Assembly (NCBI RefSeq): GCF_000797495.1
Contig: NZ_JTGN01000013.1
Coordinates: forward strand, 18,641 to 81,820
From: Robinsoniella peoriensis
Lineage (GTDB): Bacteria > Bacillota > Clostridia > Lachnospirales > Lachnospiraceae
Length of the DNA stretch: 63,180 nucleotides
Direction: 5' to 3'
Below are positions 8,235 through 16,120 of the stretch, in pieces. A program made the position numbers and the translations under genes. Each line of letters starts with the position of its first letter. The first letter of the stretch is position 1. The notes beneath the pieces were generated by a model. It had not been told where the DNA came from. It saw only the letters and a list, made by a program, of their open reading frames with translations, and did not search any database.

Positions 8235-8924
8235 CTAATCTACAAACTTTATAATTTCTGATATATCGGAAATGATTTTATCATGGGTGATCTCTTCAAT
8301 TCCTTCGTTTCCGTAAGGATTGATTAACACACAATTCATTTCCACTTTTGCGGCCCCTATCACATCGTCATAATAATTGTCTCCGACGTACAGAGATTCT
8401 TTGGCACTGGTATTCCCTTGCTCAAAAGCCGCTTCAAAAATTTCTTTTTCCGGTTTTTCAACTCCCATTTCCGAAGAAATTACCACCGTGTCTAATAAAT
8501 CCAGTAATTGATTTTCCTCCAGAACTTTCCTGCAGGTACGATCCCAGTTAGAAATCAATCCCGTTTTTATCCCTTTTCGTTTCAACTCTTTCAAAACCCC
8601 CAGTGCACTGGGAATTTGTTTCCAACCTGCCGATTCTTTTGACCGAATCTCTTTAAACCTCTGGTAAACCTCCATAATATTAAGCCGGACATCTAAAAAA
8701 TAATTCAGATTTCCAATATACCAGGGCATATAGCAAGTCTCATCCGTCCCCAATACATGGGGATACTCTTTCATAAACAGCTTATCTGTCAGATGATAAG
8801 CCTTGTGAATCCGGTTCTCAGACCGGTCAATCTGAAACTCCTTTAATACTTTTTGATACAGCGAACTTCTGGATGGTTCAACCAGAGTCATTCCCAGATC
8901 AAACCAAACATAATGATATCTCAT
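8235..8924 (-). CDS. HAD-superfamily hydrolase
   Basis: A 229-residue predicted phosphatase. Motif I is FDLGMTLVEP (nucleophile Asp9; the usual second Asp is replaced by Gly, as in several HAD subgroups), motif II is in GLISNWDRT (about residue 140), the conserved Lys lies in MGVEKPEKEIF and motif IV is VGDNYYDDVIGA. A helical cap sits between motifs I and II. The gene lies upstream of the RpiR gene on the same strand, 90 bases apart, so co-transcription is possible. A substrate, possibly a phosphosugar linked to the importer, is only a guess. Confidence 0.87.
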   Translation of the reverse strand: MRYHYVWFDLGMTLVEPSRSSLYQKVLKEFQIDRSENRIHKAYHLTDKLFMKEYPHVLGTDETCYMPWYIGNLNYFLDVRLNIMEVYQRFKEIRSKESAGWKQIPSALGVLKELKRKGIKTGLISNWDRTCRKVLEENQLLDLLDTVVISSEMGVEKPEKEIFEAAFEQGNTSAKESLYVGDNYYDDVIGAAKVEMNCVLINPYGNEGIEEITHDKIISDISEIIKFVD

Positions 8925-8997
8925 TCATTCTGCCGCTCCTTTCTGTAGCCTAAACTTCAATTTCGTAATTATGAATTATTTCCTACAGTTTTATAAT

Positions 8998-9012
8998 ATA
9001 AATGATATTTAT
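8998..9012. promoter_or_regulatory. Palindrome ATAAAT-GAT-ATTTAT, possible operator
   Basis: A perfect six-base inverted repeat with a three-base centre, about 75 bases before the HAD start in an AT-rich region. Could be a regulator site; AT-rich palindromes also occur by chance. Confidence 0.3.
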
Positions 9013-9220
9013 CATGCCTTTATCAGAATAATGTAAAGTTTTTGTGAAATAGTTTTGTGAATAGTTGGACGGTAACCCTGCAGATTACCATCGATGTCAT
9101 ATATTACATTATTTCAGAATATGTATTTTGATACTGGCATGGTAGAAATGAAGTTTAGGTTCATTTTTTTCAGTCTCATTATAATACAGGAACTTGTTCA
9201 ATGCAAATCCATATACATCA

Positions 9221-9245
9221 AAAAAAGCCCTCCACGGGCTTTTTT
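9221..9245. terminator. Isolated rho-independent terminator
   Basis: AAAAAAGCCC-TCCAC-GGGCTTTTTT forms a perfect stem with a T-run on either strand. No annotated gene ends here: both neighbours start away from it. It may end a small RNA begun in 8950-9100, or insulate gntR. Confidence 0.75.
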
Positions 9246-9293
9246 AATTACAGTACAGAATCAATTAAAATCTTTGTAAAAGTCAGCAAACAC

Positions 9294-9331
9294 TTGCGCA
9301 CCATAATCATTTGCCATATACTATATGCAAA
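9294..9331 (+). promoter_or_regulatory. gntR promoter with overlapping inverted repeat
   Basis: TTGCGC (9294-9299) and TATACT (9317-9322) are 17 bases apart. An inverted repeat TTTGC-N12-GCAAA (9310-9331), extended by CATATA/TATAT, covers the -10 and start region, as expected for an autoregulatory GntR operator. The in-frame ATG at 9325 lies inside it, which supports translation from 9358. Confidence 0.55.
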
Positions 9332-9357
9332 CAGATAAAAAAAGAAAGAGGACAGTT

Positions 9358-10089
9358 ATGAGCGAACGTTTACCTGCCTATTTAAAAGTATACCAACAAT
9401 TAAAAAATGACATCCTGGATGAAAAATATAAAGTTGGGGAAATGATTCCCGTTGAACGCCAGTTAGAAGAAATCTATTCTGTCAGCAGAATTACCATCCG
9501 CAAAGCAGTGGAACTTCTTGCGGAAGAAAACTACGTGGAAGTCCGCCAGGGAAGAGGAACCAGGGTATTGGATTATAAAGCCAGACAAAGCCTCAACTGT
9601 GTTACCTCTGTTACGGAAACATTACGGAAAAAGGGGTTTACAGTAACCACAAAGAGCATGTATATCGATACCCTGGTACCTCCGGCTCATGTTTCCCAGA
9701 TTCTTCAATTAGGGGACAGAGAAAAAGCAGCCAGAGTACAGCGCATACAGCTGGCGGATGGACAGCCTATCGTAATTATGAAAAATTACATTCCGGAATC
9801 CCTGGTTCCAGGTATTGCCGGCTATTGCAGCCAGTTCTCCGCACTATACCAGTTTCTGGAGGATACGTATCATATTGAAATTGATGAAGCCGCTGATAAA
9901 ATCTTTGCTAAGAACGCAGAGTTTGAAGAGGCACAAATGCTGGAAGTAGAGGTCGGGGAAGCACTGCTCTGCATCCAGAGGCGCTGTTCCCAAAGAGGAA
10001 AACCGGTCTGTTTTGATGATGTAACCATTATTGGTAAGAAATATGAGCTCTATACTAATATGACCGGCCGGAATAAAAACTCAATCTGA
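9358..10089 (+). CDS. GntR-family transcriptional regulator (HutC/UTRA subfamily)
   Basis: A 243-residue regulator. Residues about 8-70 form the GntR winged helix (LPAYLKVYQQLKNDILDEKY ... PVERQLEEIYSVSRITIRKAVELL ... VRQGRGTRV). The rest is a UTRA effector domain (IQLADGQPIVIMKNYIPE; LLCIQRRCSQRGKPVCFDDV), which in relatives binds sugar phosphates or similar metabolites. The ATG at 9358 is preferred to the one at 9325 because the latter lies within the probable promoter. It is followed after 13 bases by deoC, so it may control sugar-phosphate or nucleoside catabolism. Confidence 0.88.
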   Translation: MSERLPAYLKVYQQLKNDILDEKYKVGEMIPVERQLEEIYSVSRITIRKAVELLAEENYVEVRQGRGTRVLDYKARQSLNCVTSVTETLRKKGFTVTTKSMYIDTLVPPAHVSQILQLGDREKAARVQRIQLADGQPIVIMKNYIPESLVPGIAGYCSQFSALYQFLEDTYHIEIDEAADKIFAKNAEFEEAQMLEVEVGEALLCIQRRCSQRGKPVCFDDVTIIGKKYELYTNMTGRNKNSI

Positions 10090-10102
10090 AAGGAGTAATC
10101 CA

Positions 10103-10807
10103 ATGAACCTGCAATTCTTAAAGGAACTGCACCGGCACATCGATGTTAGCTGTGTCCGTGCCGAAAATACCATGGATGATATTAAGCAGATGATTTTATA
10201 TGCAAAGCAATACCGATTTATCTGTGCATTCTCAATGCCCTGCTTTACCCCTTATCTGGCAGATGCCCTGAAAACAGAACCAGATATACATACCGGCGGA
10301 GTTGTGGGCTTCCCTTCGGGCGCAGACACCACCCTTTCCAAAGTACAGCAGAGCACACAGCTTCTGGAAGCAGGATGTCAGGAACTGGATATGGTAATGG
10401 CTGTGGGAGCCTTAAAATCAAAAGACTTTCAATATGTAAAACAGGACATTGCACAAGTGGTACAGACAGCCAAAAAAGTACCTGTTAAAGTAATCATAGA
10501 GGCGTCTTATTTAAATGATACTGAATTGGAAACTGCTTGTAAAATTGCTTCAGAAGCCGGAGCCGCTTATGTTAAAAGCGGTACCGGCTGGGCAAATATT
10601 CCGGTCAGTGCTGATACGATCCGGAAAATGCGTGCTGCTGCTTCGGCTCATGTCAAAATAAAAGCCGCCGGGGGAATCCGCACCCTTGACCATATATTAG
10701 AAATGCACGAAGCCGGGTGTGACCGGTTTGGCATTGGTGTACAGACAGCTGTGCGGATTATGGCTGAAGCAGAAAAACGCCTTGAAAGTGGGTCAGACAG
10801 AGGATAA
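10103..10807 (+). CDS. deoC: Deoxyribose-phosphate aldolase
   Basis: Cleaves 2-deoxyribose-5-phosphate to glyceraldehyde-3-phosphate and acetaldehyde in the cytosol. The 234-residue TIM barrel shows the Schiff-base lysine in AYVKSGTGW (K158), the proton-relay lysine in KIKAAGG (K187) and the aspartate in ELDMV (D96). The strand VVGFPSG is also typical. AAAGGAG precedes the ATG. Family members close to this type can also serve other 2-deoxy or ketose-phosphate aldol reactions, so strict nucleoside catabolism is not proven. It shares a transcript with the GntR regulator and ends at a terminator. Confidence 0.9.
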   Translation: MNLQFLKELHRHIDVSCVRAENTMDDIKQMILYAKQYRFICAFSMPCFTPYLADALKTEPDIHTGGVVGFPSGADTTLSKVQQSTQLLEAGCQELDMVMAVGALKSKDFQYVKQDIAQVVQTAKKVPVKVIIEASYLNDTELETACKIASEAGAAYVKSGTGWANIPVSADTIRKMRAAASAHVKIKAAGGIRTLDHILEMHEAGCDRFGIGVQTAVRIMAEAEKRLESGSDRG

Positions 10808-10834
10808 TCGTCATATGAATGTCGTTTTACCGAG

Positions 10835-10886
10835 ACCGTAAACATTATATAAAGATTATATCTTATATAATGTTTACGGTTTTATT
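10835..10886 (+). terminator. Terminator after deoC
   Basis: Perfect 18-base inverted repeat, left arm 10835-10852 and right arm 10863-10880, around a 10-base loop, followed by TTTATTTTTA. The stem is AT-rich, but the length and T-run support termination. Confidence 0.8.
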
Positions 10887-10912
10887 TTTACTTTTATGAC
10901 TATTTTATATAC

Positions 10913-10926
10913 AAATTGCACAATTT
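10913..10926. promoter_or_regulatory. Palindrome AAATTG-CA-CAATTT upstream of adh
   Basis: Six-base arms about a two-base centre, 40 bases upstream of the candidate adh -35. It does not match the Rex consensus well, so the binding protein is unknown. Confidence 0.3.
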
Positions 10927-10966
10927 TTATCCCAAAAGATTATGATATATTTTTGTTATTATTGAA

Positions 10967-10995
10967 TTGATTATACATTCATTATATGTTATATT
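10967..10995 (+). promoter_or_regulatory. Candidate adh promoter
   Basis: TTGATT (10967-10972) and TATATT (10990-10995) with a 17-base spacer, about 50 bases before the adh start codon. Confidence 0.55.
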
Positions 10996-11045
10996 TATGG
11001 CATGTCAAATAATTAACAATGTGTTTTCGAAAGGAGATCGTAACT

Positions 11046-12101
11046 ATGAGAGGTTTTGCAATGTTAGGAATCGGAAAAACTGGATGGATTGAGAAGCAGG
11101 CACCTGAATGCGGACCATTAGACGCAATCTGTAAACCACTTGCCATCGCTCCCTGTACTTCTGATGTACATACAGTCTGGGCAGGCGCTTTAGGTGACAG
11201 ACATGATATGATTTTAGGACATGAAGCAATTGGTGAAGTTGTGGAGACCGGTTCCCTGGTAAAAGACTTTAAACCGGGAGATAAAGTAATTATCCCTGCT
11301 ATTACCCCGGACTGGAATTCCCTGGAGACTCAGGGCGGATATTCCATGCATTCCGGCGGAATGCTTTCCGGATGGAAATTCTCCAACTTTAAAGATGGTG
11401 TATTCGGTGAATTATTTCATGTAAATGATGCAGACGGGAACCTTGCCCTGCTTCCATCCGGTATGGATCTAGCTTCCGCAAGTATGCTCTGTGATATGGT
11501 TCCCACCGGATTTCACGGTGTTGAATTAGCGGATGTACAGTTTGGTGATACGGTAGTTGTCATCGGCATCGGTCCTGTAGGGCTTATGGCGGTAGCCGGA
11601 GCTGCACTTCGCGGTGCCTCCCGCATCTATGCCGTTGGTTCCAGACCAAACTGCATTCAGATTGCGAAAGAATACGGTGCAACAGAAATTGTAAATTACC
11701 GTGAAGGCGATATCGTGGAACAGATTATGGAAAAGACCCATGGAAAAGGCGTTGACCGTATCGTCATTGCCGGCGGTGATGTAGACACCTTTGACCAGGC
11801 AATCCGTATGTTAAAGCCAGGCGGAAGAATTGGAAATGTAAATTACCTTGGAGAAGGTGATTATATTAAAATCCCAAGAGTTGAATGGGGCTGCGGCATG
11901 GGCCACAAGACAATCGCAGGCGGTCTGATGCCGGGCGGAAGACTCCGTATGGAAAAGCTGGCTTCTTTAATCGAAACCGGCAAACTGGATACCAGTAAGC
12001 TGATTACCCATACATTCCACGGATTTGATAAAGTGGAGGAAGCGTTGATGCTGATGAAAGACAAGCCAAAGGATTTGATTAAACCGGTTGTACTGATTTA
12101 A
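11046..12101 (+). CDS. adh: NADP-dependent secondary alcohol (isopropanol-type) dehydrogenase
   Basis: Zinc-dependent medium-chain dehydrogenase interconverting secondary alcohols and ketones, or ethanol and acetaldehyde. The 351-residue sequence follows the Clostridium beijerinckii and Thermoanaerobacter enzyme almost throughout: MRGFAMLGI start, zinc ligands Cys37, His59, Glu60 and the Asp in the LCDMVPTGFHG stretch, Rossmann motif GIGPVG and the NADP-selecting GSRP. The ATG at 11046 follows AAAGGAGATCGTAACT; an upstream ATG at 11019 was rejected. Monocistronic between a promoter and a large hairpin. Acetaldehyde released by the neighbouring DeoC would be a plausible substrate, but that link is inferred. 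Confidence 0.94.
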   Translation: MRGFAMLGIGKTGWIEKQAPECGPLDAICKPLAIAPCTSDVHTVWAGALGDRHDMILGHEAIGEVVETGSLVKDFKPGDKVIIPAITPDWNSLETQGGYSMHSGGMLSGWKFSNFKDGVFGELFHVNDADGNLALLPSGMDLASASMLCDMVPTGFHGVELADVQFGDTVVVIGIGPVGLMAVAGAALRGASRIYAVGSRPNCIQIAKEYGATEIVNYREGDIVEQIMEKTHGKGVDRIVIAGGDVDTFDQAIRMLKPGGRIGNVNYLGEGDYIKIPRVEWGCGMGHKTIAGGLMPGGRLRMEKLASLIETGKLDTSKLITHTFHGFDKVEEALMLMKDKPKDLIKPVVLI

Positions 12102-12112
12102 TATAATGACAA

Positions 12113-12205
12113 GGGGCTGTAAAAAAACACCCTTTACAAAACAGGTTAGCGGGCATCATCTGTGCCAGCTAACCTATTTTAGTTAGGGGAGTTTTTTACA
12201 GCCCC
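12113..12205. terminator. Nested hairpin between convergent genes
   Basis: Outer arms GGGGCTGTAAAAAA (12113-12126) and TTTTTTACAGCCCC (12192-12205) enclose an inner stem AGGTTAGC (12143-12150) with GCTAACCT (12168-12175). It separates adh from the end of the EPS operon and likely terminates both. The long complementary ends could also be a small mobile inverted-repeat element. Confidence 0.75.
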
Positions 12206-12206
12206 A

Positions 12207-13631
12207 TTATGTTGCTCCTCTTCTAAAAAACACAACATAAACCGTCTGAAAAAGTATTTTTATATCCAGACCCAGCGACCAGGTATCAATATATTTTAAA
12301 TCCAATTCCAATACATCTGCGAAATCCTGTATATTACTTCGGCCGCTCACCTGCCAGAGTCCTGTAATTCCAGGGCGAAGAGTTAATCTCCTTTTATACT
12401 GACCTTTATATTTTTCGAATTCATCAACAGTCGGTGGTCTGGTTCCAATAAGGCTCATATCACCTTTTAATACATTCCAGAATTGTGGAAGTTCATCAAT
12501 ACTGGTTTTTCGTATGAATTTTCCCACACGTGTAATTCTAGGATCATCTTTGATCTTAAACATGAGACCATTCATTTCATTTTGCGCTAAAAGCTCCTGT
12601 TTCCTATCTTCCGCATCTGCGTACATGGAACGGAATTTATATATCTGAAACCGCCGTCCGTTTTTACCGATCCTGATCTGGGAAAAGAATAAAGGTCCGG
12701 GTGACTCCAAAAGAATAAATGGAGCAACCAAAACAACTGAAATGCCAGTTAAAACCAGCCCTACTATTGCACCTGCTATATCTATTAATCTTTTAACTAC
12801 CTCCATTCGCAGGCCAATGGTTTTTTTATAAAAGGAAGTGACATAATAATTCCCCATAATCTGCAATTGCTTATTATGGTCCGCAAGCCGTTTATCTAAT
12901 ACCTGTATATTAACATCCACCATAGCTCCCATATCCTCCAGGCTTTCGATAATGGGATAAAGGTCAATGCCTCCATTGTACGGCATGTTAATAAATACTT
13001 CATCCATAACTGCCTGCTTTGCATATTGAAACAGATTATTCTTATTGGCAGTGATCTCGATACCTCTGATTTTGTCACCCAGTTCCTCATCACCTGCATC
13101 CCACAGAACCAGAGACTGAATTATGTAATCCCACATACTCTCATCTTCCAGATTATCCAGAACCTCCTGCACACACTCCTTTACAGTTAAAACTACCAGG
13201 CGCTTGCTATGATTACTGTATTTATAAATACTGTTTAAATAAATTTTATAAAACATCCGGAATAAAAACATGAAGAGTATATTACCAATAAAATTATAGA
13301 GCAATATTAACCTTGAAAAATCAGATGATTTTTTCACCAGGAACAGCAGCACTATAATAACTGCTATCAGGTAAATATTTCCCCGCAGAACAGAAATCAG
13401 TTCCTTCCATGCACCTCTCCTAAAAAAGCGCAGGCCGGATGAGCGTAAAAAATATATTCCTATATAAACCAGCACAATTACCAATAAGGATGATCCCGTA
13501 CCAAATTCTATTCCAATCTCAAAGAAATCTCCAAAACGTATGTAATTCGCAATAAAAAAACTAAGTGAAATGGCCATTATATCCATTAAAATCACGATTA
13601 CGGTATTCAACTTTTGTTTTTCTGAATTCAT
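12207..13631 (-). CDS. Initiating sugar-phosphate transferase (polyprenyl-phosphate, WbaP/CpsE type)
   Basis: Loads the first sugar-1-phosphate on undecaprenyl phosphate to begin the repeat unit. About 474 residues with four or five N-terminal membrane helices, a CoA-binding-like middle region, and the C-terminal bacterial sugar transferase domain: KRLIDIAGAIVGLV, FFSQIRIGKNGRRFQIYKFRSM and DELPQFWNVLKGDMSLIGTRPP. The ATG at 13631 has GGAGGGATGGTTGT in front and is preferred to codons further upstream, which overlap the phosphatase gene. It is the last gene of the EPS operon. Sugar specificity (glucose, galactose or an amino sugar) cannot be read. Confidence 0.92.
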   Translation of the reverse strand: MNSEKQKLNTVIVILMDIMAISLSFFIANYIRFGDFFEIGIEFGTGSSLLVIVLVYIGIYFLRSSGLRFFRRGAWKELISVLRGNIYLIAVIIVLLFLVKKSSDFSRLILLYNFIGNILFMFLFRMFYKIYLNSIYKYSNHSKRLVVLTVKECVQEVLDNLEDESMWDYIIQSLVLWDAGDEELGDKIRGIEITANKNNLFQYAKQAVMDEVFINMPYNGGIDLYPIIESLEDMGAMVDVNIQVLDKRLADHNKQLQIMGNYYVTSFYKKTIGLRMEVVKRLIDIAGAIVGLVLTGISVVLVAPFILLESPGPLFFSQIRIGKNGRRFQIYKFRSMYADAEDRKQELLAQNEMNGLMFKIKDDPRITRVGKFIRKTSIDELPQFWNVLKGDMSLIGTRPPTVDEFEKYKGQYKRRLTLRPGITGLWQVSGRSNIQDFADVLELDLKYIDTWSLGLDIKILFQTVYVVFFRRGAT

Positions 13632-13666
13632 ACAACCATCCCTCCATCTCTGATACATTTTTTCTA

Positions 13667-14428
13667 TCAACGTAAATATGATCCTGGTACCCTTGGATTT
13701 ATAATCAATACCTGTTGATCCCTTAATATTCTTTCGGGATTAATATTGAAAAGAATCTGCGCATAGCCTTCTGAATAATTTCTGCTGATATAACGGTATA
13801 CACTTTTCAATCCCGGCATCCGGCTGTGGATGTGATGGCAGTCACTGGCTATCACCTGTACCAGATTACAATCTAACAGAAGGTGCGCAGTTTCCTTTTC
13901 AGCCCGCCCGAATACTCCTGCAATACTTCCTTTATTTATCTGAATAATATAACCTCTCCGATTCCAATCATAGGCAATCTGAGGATTTTTTTGAATTGTT
14001 TTATATCGTTCCGGATGCGCAATCACCGGAATTAATCCTTTACTTTCAATGATCTGAAGAAGTTCAAACAGAATTTCCCGATCAGTATCAAATGAAAATT
14101 CAGTCAGCAGGTACTTTGACTGGTTCAGTGTCCAGATAGTTCCGGCGGATAATTTATCATATAGATTATAGGATGCAAATACTTCCATACCTTTATAAAT
14201 ATTTATTTGCATGTTCAATTCAGAAAGTCTTTTTTCTAACCGTTTGAATTGGTTATTTATTGACTCCTGCCGGCTTTCAGGGAATATCTCCGTCAGATTT
14301 CCGTGAGGTGTCAGAACCACATCTGTAACACCAGACTGTGTACATATTTTTAACATCTCTACTGCTTCTGTCAAAGAATCTGCCCCATCATCTGTTTCCG
14401 GTAAAATATGGGTATGTATATCTATCAT
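13667..14428 (-). CDS. PHP-family tyrosine-protein phosphatase (CpsB/YwqE type)
   Basis: Manganese-dependent phosphatase expected to dephosphorylate the tyrosine-rich tail of the BY-kinase partner and so reset chain-length control. The 253-residue protein has PHP motifs MIDIHTHILPETDDGA at the N-terminus (metal ligands His and Asp), VVLTPH, VIAHPERY and VIASDCHH. The ATG at 14428 follows AAGGAGGATGAC, so the ATG at 14461 was rejected. It lies between the initiating transferase and a glycosyltransferase. Confidence 0.92.
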   Translation of the reverse strand: MIDIHTHILPETDDGADSLTEAVEMLKICTQSGVTDVVLTPHGNLTEIFPESRQESINNQFKRLEKRLSELNMQINIYKGMEVFASYNLYDKLSAGTIWTLNQSKYLLTEFSFDTDREILFELLQIIESKGLIPVIAHPERYKTIQKNPQIAYDWNRRGYIIQINKGSIAGVFGRAEKETAHLLLDCNLVQVIASDCHHIHSRMPGLKSVYRYISRNYSEGYAQILFNINPERILRDQQVLIINPRVPGSYLR

Positions 14429-14460
14429 GTCATCCTCCTTCAAGTGCAGTAAAATCAACA

Positions 14461-15504
14461 TTAATTACGGTATTCCGGTTTTCTGATTATTTTTCGCAAG
14501 AAACAGACATTCTTTTTTAATCTGATTTTTATTTTTTCTTTCAGACAAATAAAGAAATATATCAGAAAACTGCAATTTACAGCTGCAAGCAGGCTTATGA
14601 TCCTGTACACAGGAAATTTTCCTGGATTCCGGTAACTTTTCCAGAATTCCATTACTTCCTTGTTTAGACATATTTGTTTTACTTTATTATATCCTTGTTT
14701 TGCACAGTACATATTGATCAATTGGGCATGTTTCAAATACGCATAATGGTCTTCATAAGCCTGCTGAATCCTGCTGTTCTGCTCTGCAAATCTACCAAGC
14801 CGTTTCAGACAACGGTTTTCTACTTTAATTCGGCTGTCTAATATAACCTTTGTAACCAGACTGTTCTCTCTGGTATAATAGATGTACACAGATCTGGATA
14901 CATATCCGACCTTTCTTTTCAAATGGGAGAAATATTCCAGATTAAAAAGATAATCTTCACACCAGGATATATCCTCCGGAAACCAGAGATTGTTATTTTG
15001 AATAATTTCTTTTTTGTATAGTTTGTTCCATAATGCACCGTAATAAAAACCATGTACACATTTTGAAAAATCATCAATAAAGCTGCTCTGATCCAGCACT
15101 CCCGTTAACGTTGACTGCCAGAAGTTTCTTTCATTTTCAAATTTCCCAATAACCAGATCTACATTTTCTTGAGAAAGAAAAGGAAATACAAGTGCAGACA
15201 AACTTTCCCGATCCATCCTGTCATCTGCATCTACAAACCAGAGATATCTGCCCTTTGCCCTTTTTATACCTTCATTTCTGGCATGTGAGACCCCCAGATT
15301 TTCCGTATGGATAACATAAATTCTTTTATCCATTTTCTTAAACCTGTCACACAGAAGACCGCTTCCATCATCAGAACCATCATCAATAATAATGATCTCA
15401 AAATCCTGATACGTCTGATGCAGTATATCCTGTACGACAGCCTCTAACCATGATATACAATTATAAACTGGAATTATGATACTAACCGTGTAAGTTGACT
15501 GCAT
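14461..15504 (-). CDS. Family 2 glycosyltransferase
   Basis: Predicted inverting glycosyltransferase adding a sugar to the lipid-linked repeat unit. GT-A N-terminal region: SIIIPVYNC, IIIDDGSDDGS and the metal-binding VDADDR near residue 95, with an acceptor-side segment ending in a basic, partly hydrophobic C-terminus. The ATG at 15504 places the fold at the normal distance from the start; an ATG at 15537 overlaps the previous stop but lacks a ribosome binding site. Donor and linkage are unknown. Confidence 0.85.
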   Translation of the reverse strand: MQSTYTVSIIIPVYNCISWLEAVVQDILHQTYQDFEIIIIDDGSDDGSGLLCDRFKKMDKRIYVIHTENLGVSHARNEGIKRAKGRYLWFVDADDRMDRESLSALVFPFLSQENVDLVIGKFENERNFWQSTLTGVLDQSSFIDDFSKCVHGFYYGALWNKLYKKEIIQNNNLWFPEDISWCEDYLFNLEYFSHLKRKVGYVSRSVYIYYTRENSLVTKVILDSRIKVENRCLKRLGRFAEQNSRIQQAYEDHYAYLKHAQLINMYCAKQGYNKVKQICLNKEVMEFWKSYRNPGKFPVYRIISLLAAVNCSFLIYFFICLKEKIKIRLKKNVCFLRKIIRKPEYRN

Positions 15505-15536
15505 ATAGCCATGCCCTTCTTCCGTTCTGGTTACCA

Positions 15537-16097
15537 TTATTTCACTGTTAAATACAGCTTTTTCCCAGTTGAGACATTTCCGTCCTCATCCGCAACGGTA
15601 TATGCAAGTGTATATGTCCCGGGAGCTTCCGTATTATATTCACCATCAACCATGATCTGACGGTATAAGTACTGTTGGGATGATTTATCGTCAACAATTT
15701 CTGATATATAATCCAGTGGATTAAATTTGTCACCTATTTTTATTTCAACTTTTTCTTTCAGCAGCTTCAGCACCGGTACTGCCGGATTTGCATTCTGTTG
15801 TGATGTATCCGTTTCTGTTGTACCTGATTCTGTTATTTCCTGCTCTTCTGTATTCTTTTCTGTAATATTTGTTTCAGCTTCTGTTCCATTATCTGCTTCT
15901 GTTACATTCCGCTTATTTACTGATTTATTTATCTCGGAGTTTACTGCATCTTTTTCATCTGTATTTTTATCTGTAAACTCTACCGTATCTTCTCTGCCCT
16001 GACGGATCCGGTTCTGTGTTACTTCAATTGCACTGAGACTTAATAAAAACAGACCTGCGCATATAATTCCGAGAATCACTGTTATGATTTTTCTCAT
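15537..16097 (-). CDS. Membrane-anchored protein with acidic Ser/Thr/Glu linker and Ig-like domain
   Basis: A 186-residue protein with one N-terminal membrane helix (IITVILGIICAGLFLLSLSAI), an extracytoplasmic linker of about 75 residues rich in Glu, Thr and Asn, and a C-terminal bacterial Ig-like module of the DUF5011 kind (VEIKIGDKFNPLDYI ... APGTYTLAYTVADEDGN). Its location directly downstream of a Wzz/BY-kinase gene suggests a role in assembly or anchoring of the polysaccharide. The larger Ig-like protein at 19000 lies on the other side of the two kinase genes. Start chosen at the ATG behind GGAGGGGTGTAT. Function unproven. Confidence 0.75.
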   Translation of the reverse strand: MRKIITVILGIICAGLFLLSLSAIEVTQNRIRQGREDTVEFTDKNTDEKDAVNSEINKSVNKRNVTEADNGTEAETNITEKNTEEQEITESGTTETDTSQQNANPAVPVLKLLKEKVEIKIGDKFNPLDYISEIVDDKSSQQYLYRQIMVDGEYNTEAPGTYTLAYTVADEDGNVSTGKKLYLTVK

Positions 16098-16120
16098 ATA
16101 CACCCCTCCATTGCCGTATT

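Larger units (their letters stand above)
8925..9293. other. Divergent intergenic region (369 bp) without a gene
   Basis: Lies between the HAD gene (leftward) and gntR (rightward). It holds an AT-rich promoter-like stretch with a palindrome near 9005, two direct TTGTGAA heptamers (9042-9048 and 9055-9061), and an isolated terminator at 9221-9245. A 61-codon plus-strand open frame at 9094-9279 runs through the terminator and has no ribosome binding site, so it is not called. Confidence 0.6.

Noticed and set aside
9042..9061. Two TTGTGAA heptamers as a Rex operator
   Set aside because: They are direct, not inverted, and are spaced 13 bases apart, so they do not form the usual operator.
9094..9279. 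61-codon plus-strand open frame upstream of gntR
   Set aside because: No ribosome binding site and it reads through a strong terminator.
10913..10926. Palindrome upstream of adh as a Rex site
   Set aside because: AAATTGCACAATTT lacks the TTGTGAA half-sites of the Rex consensus; kept only as an unassigned palindrome.
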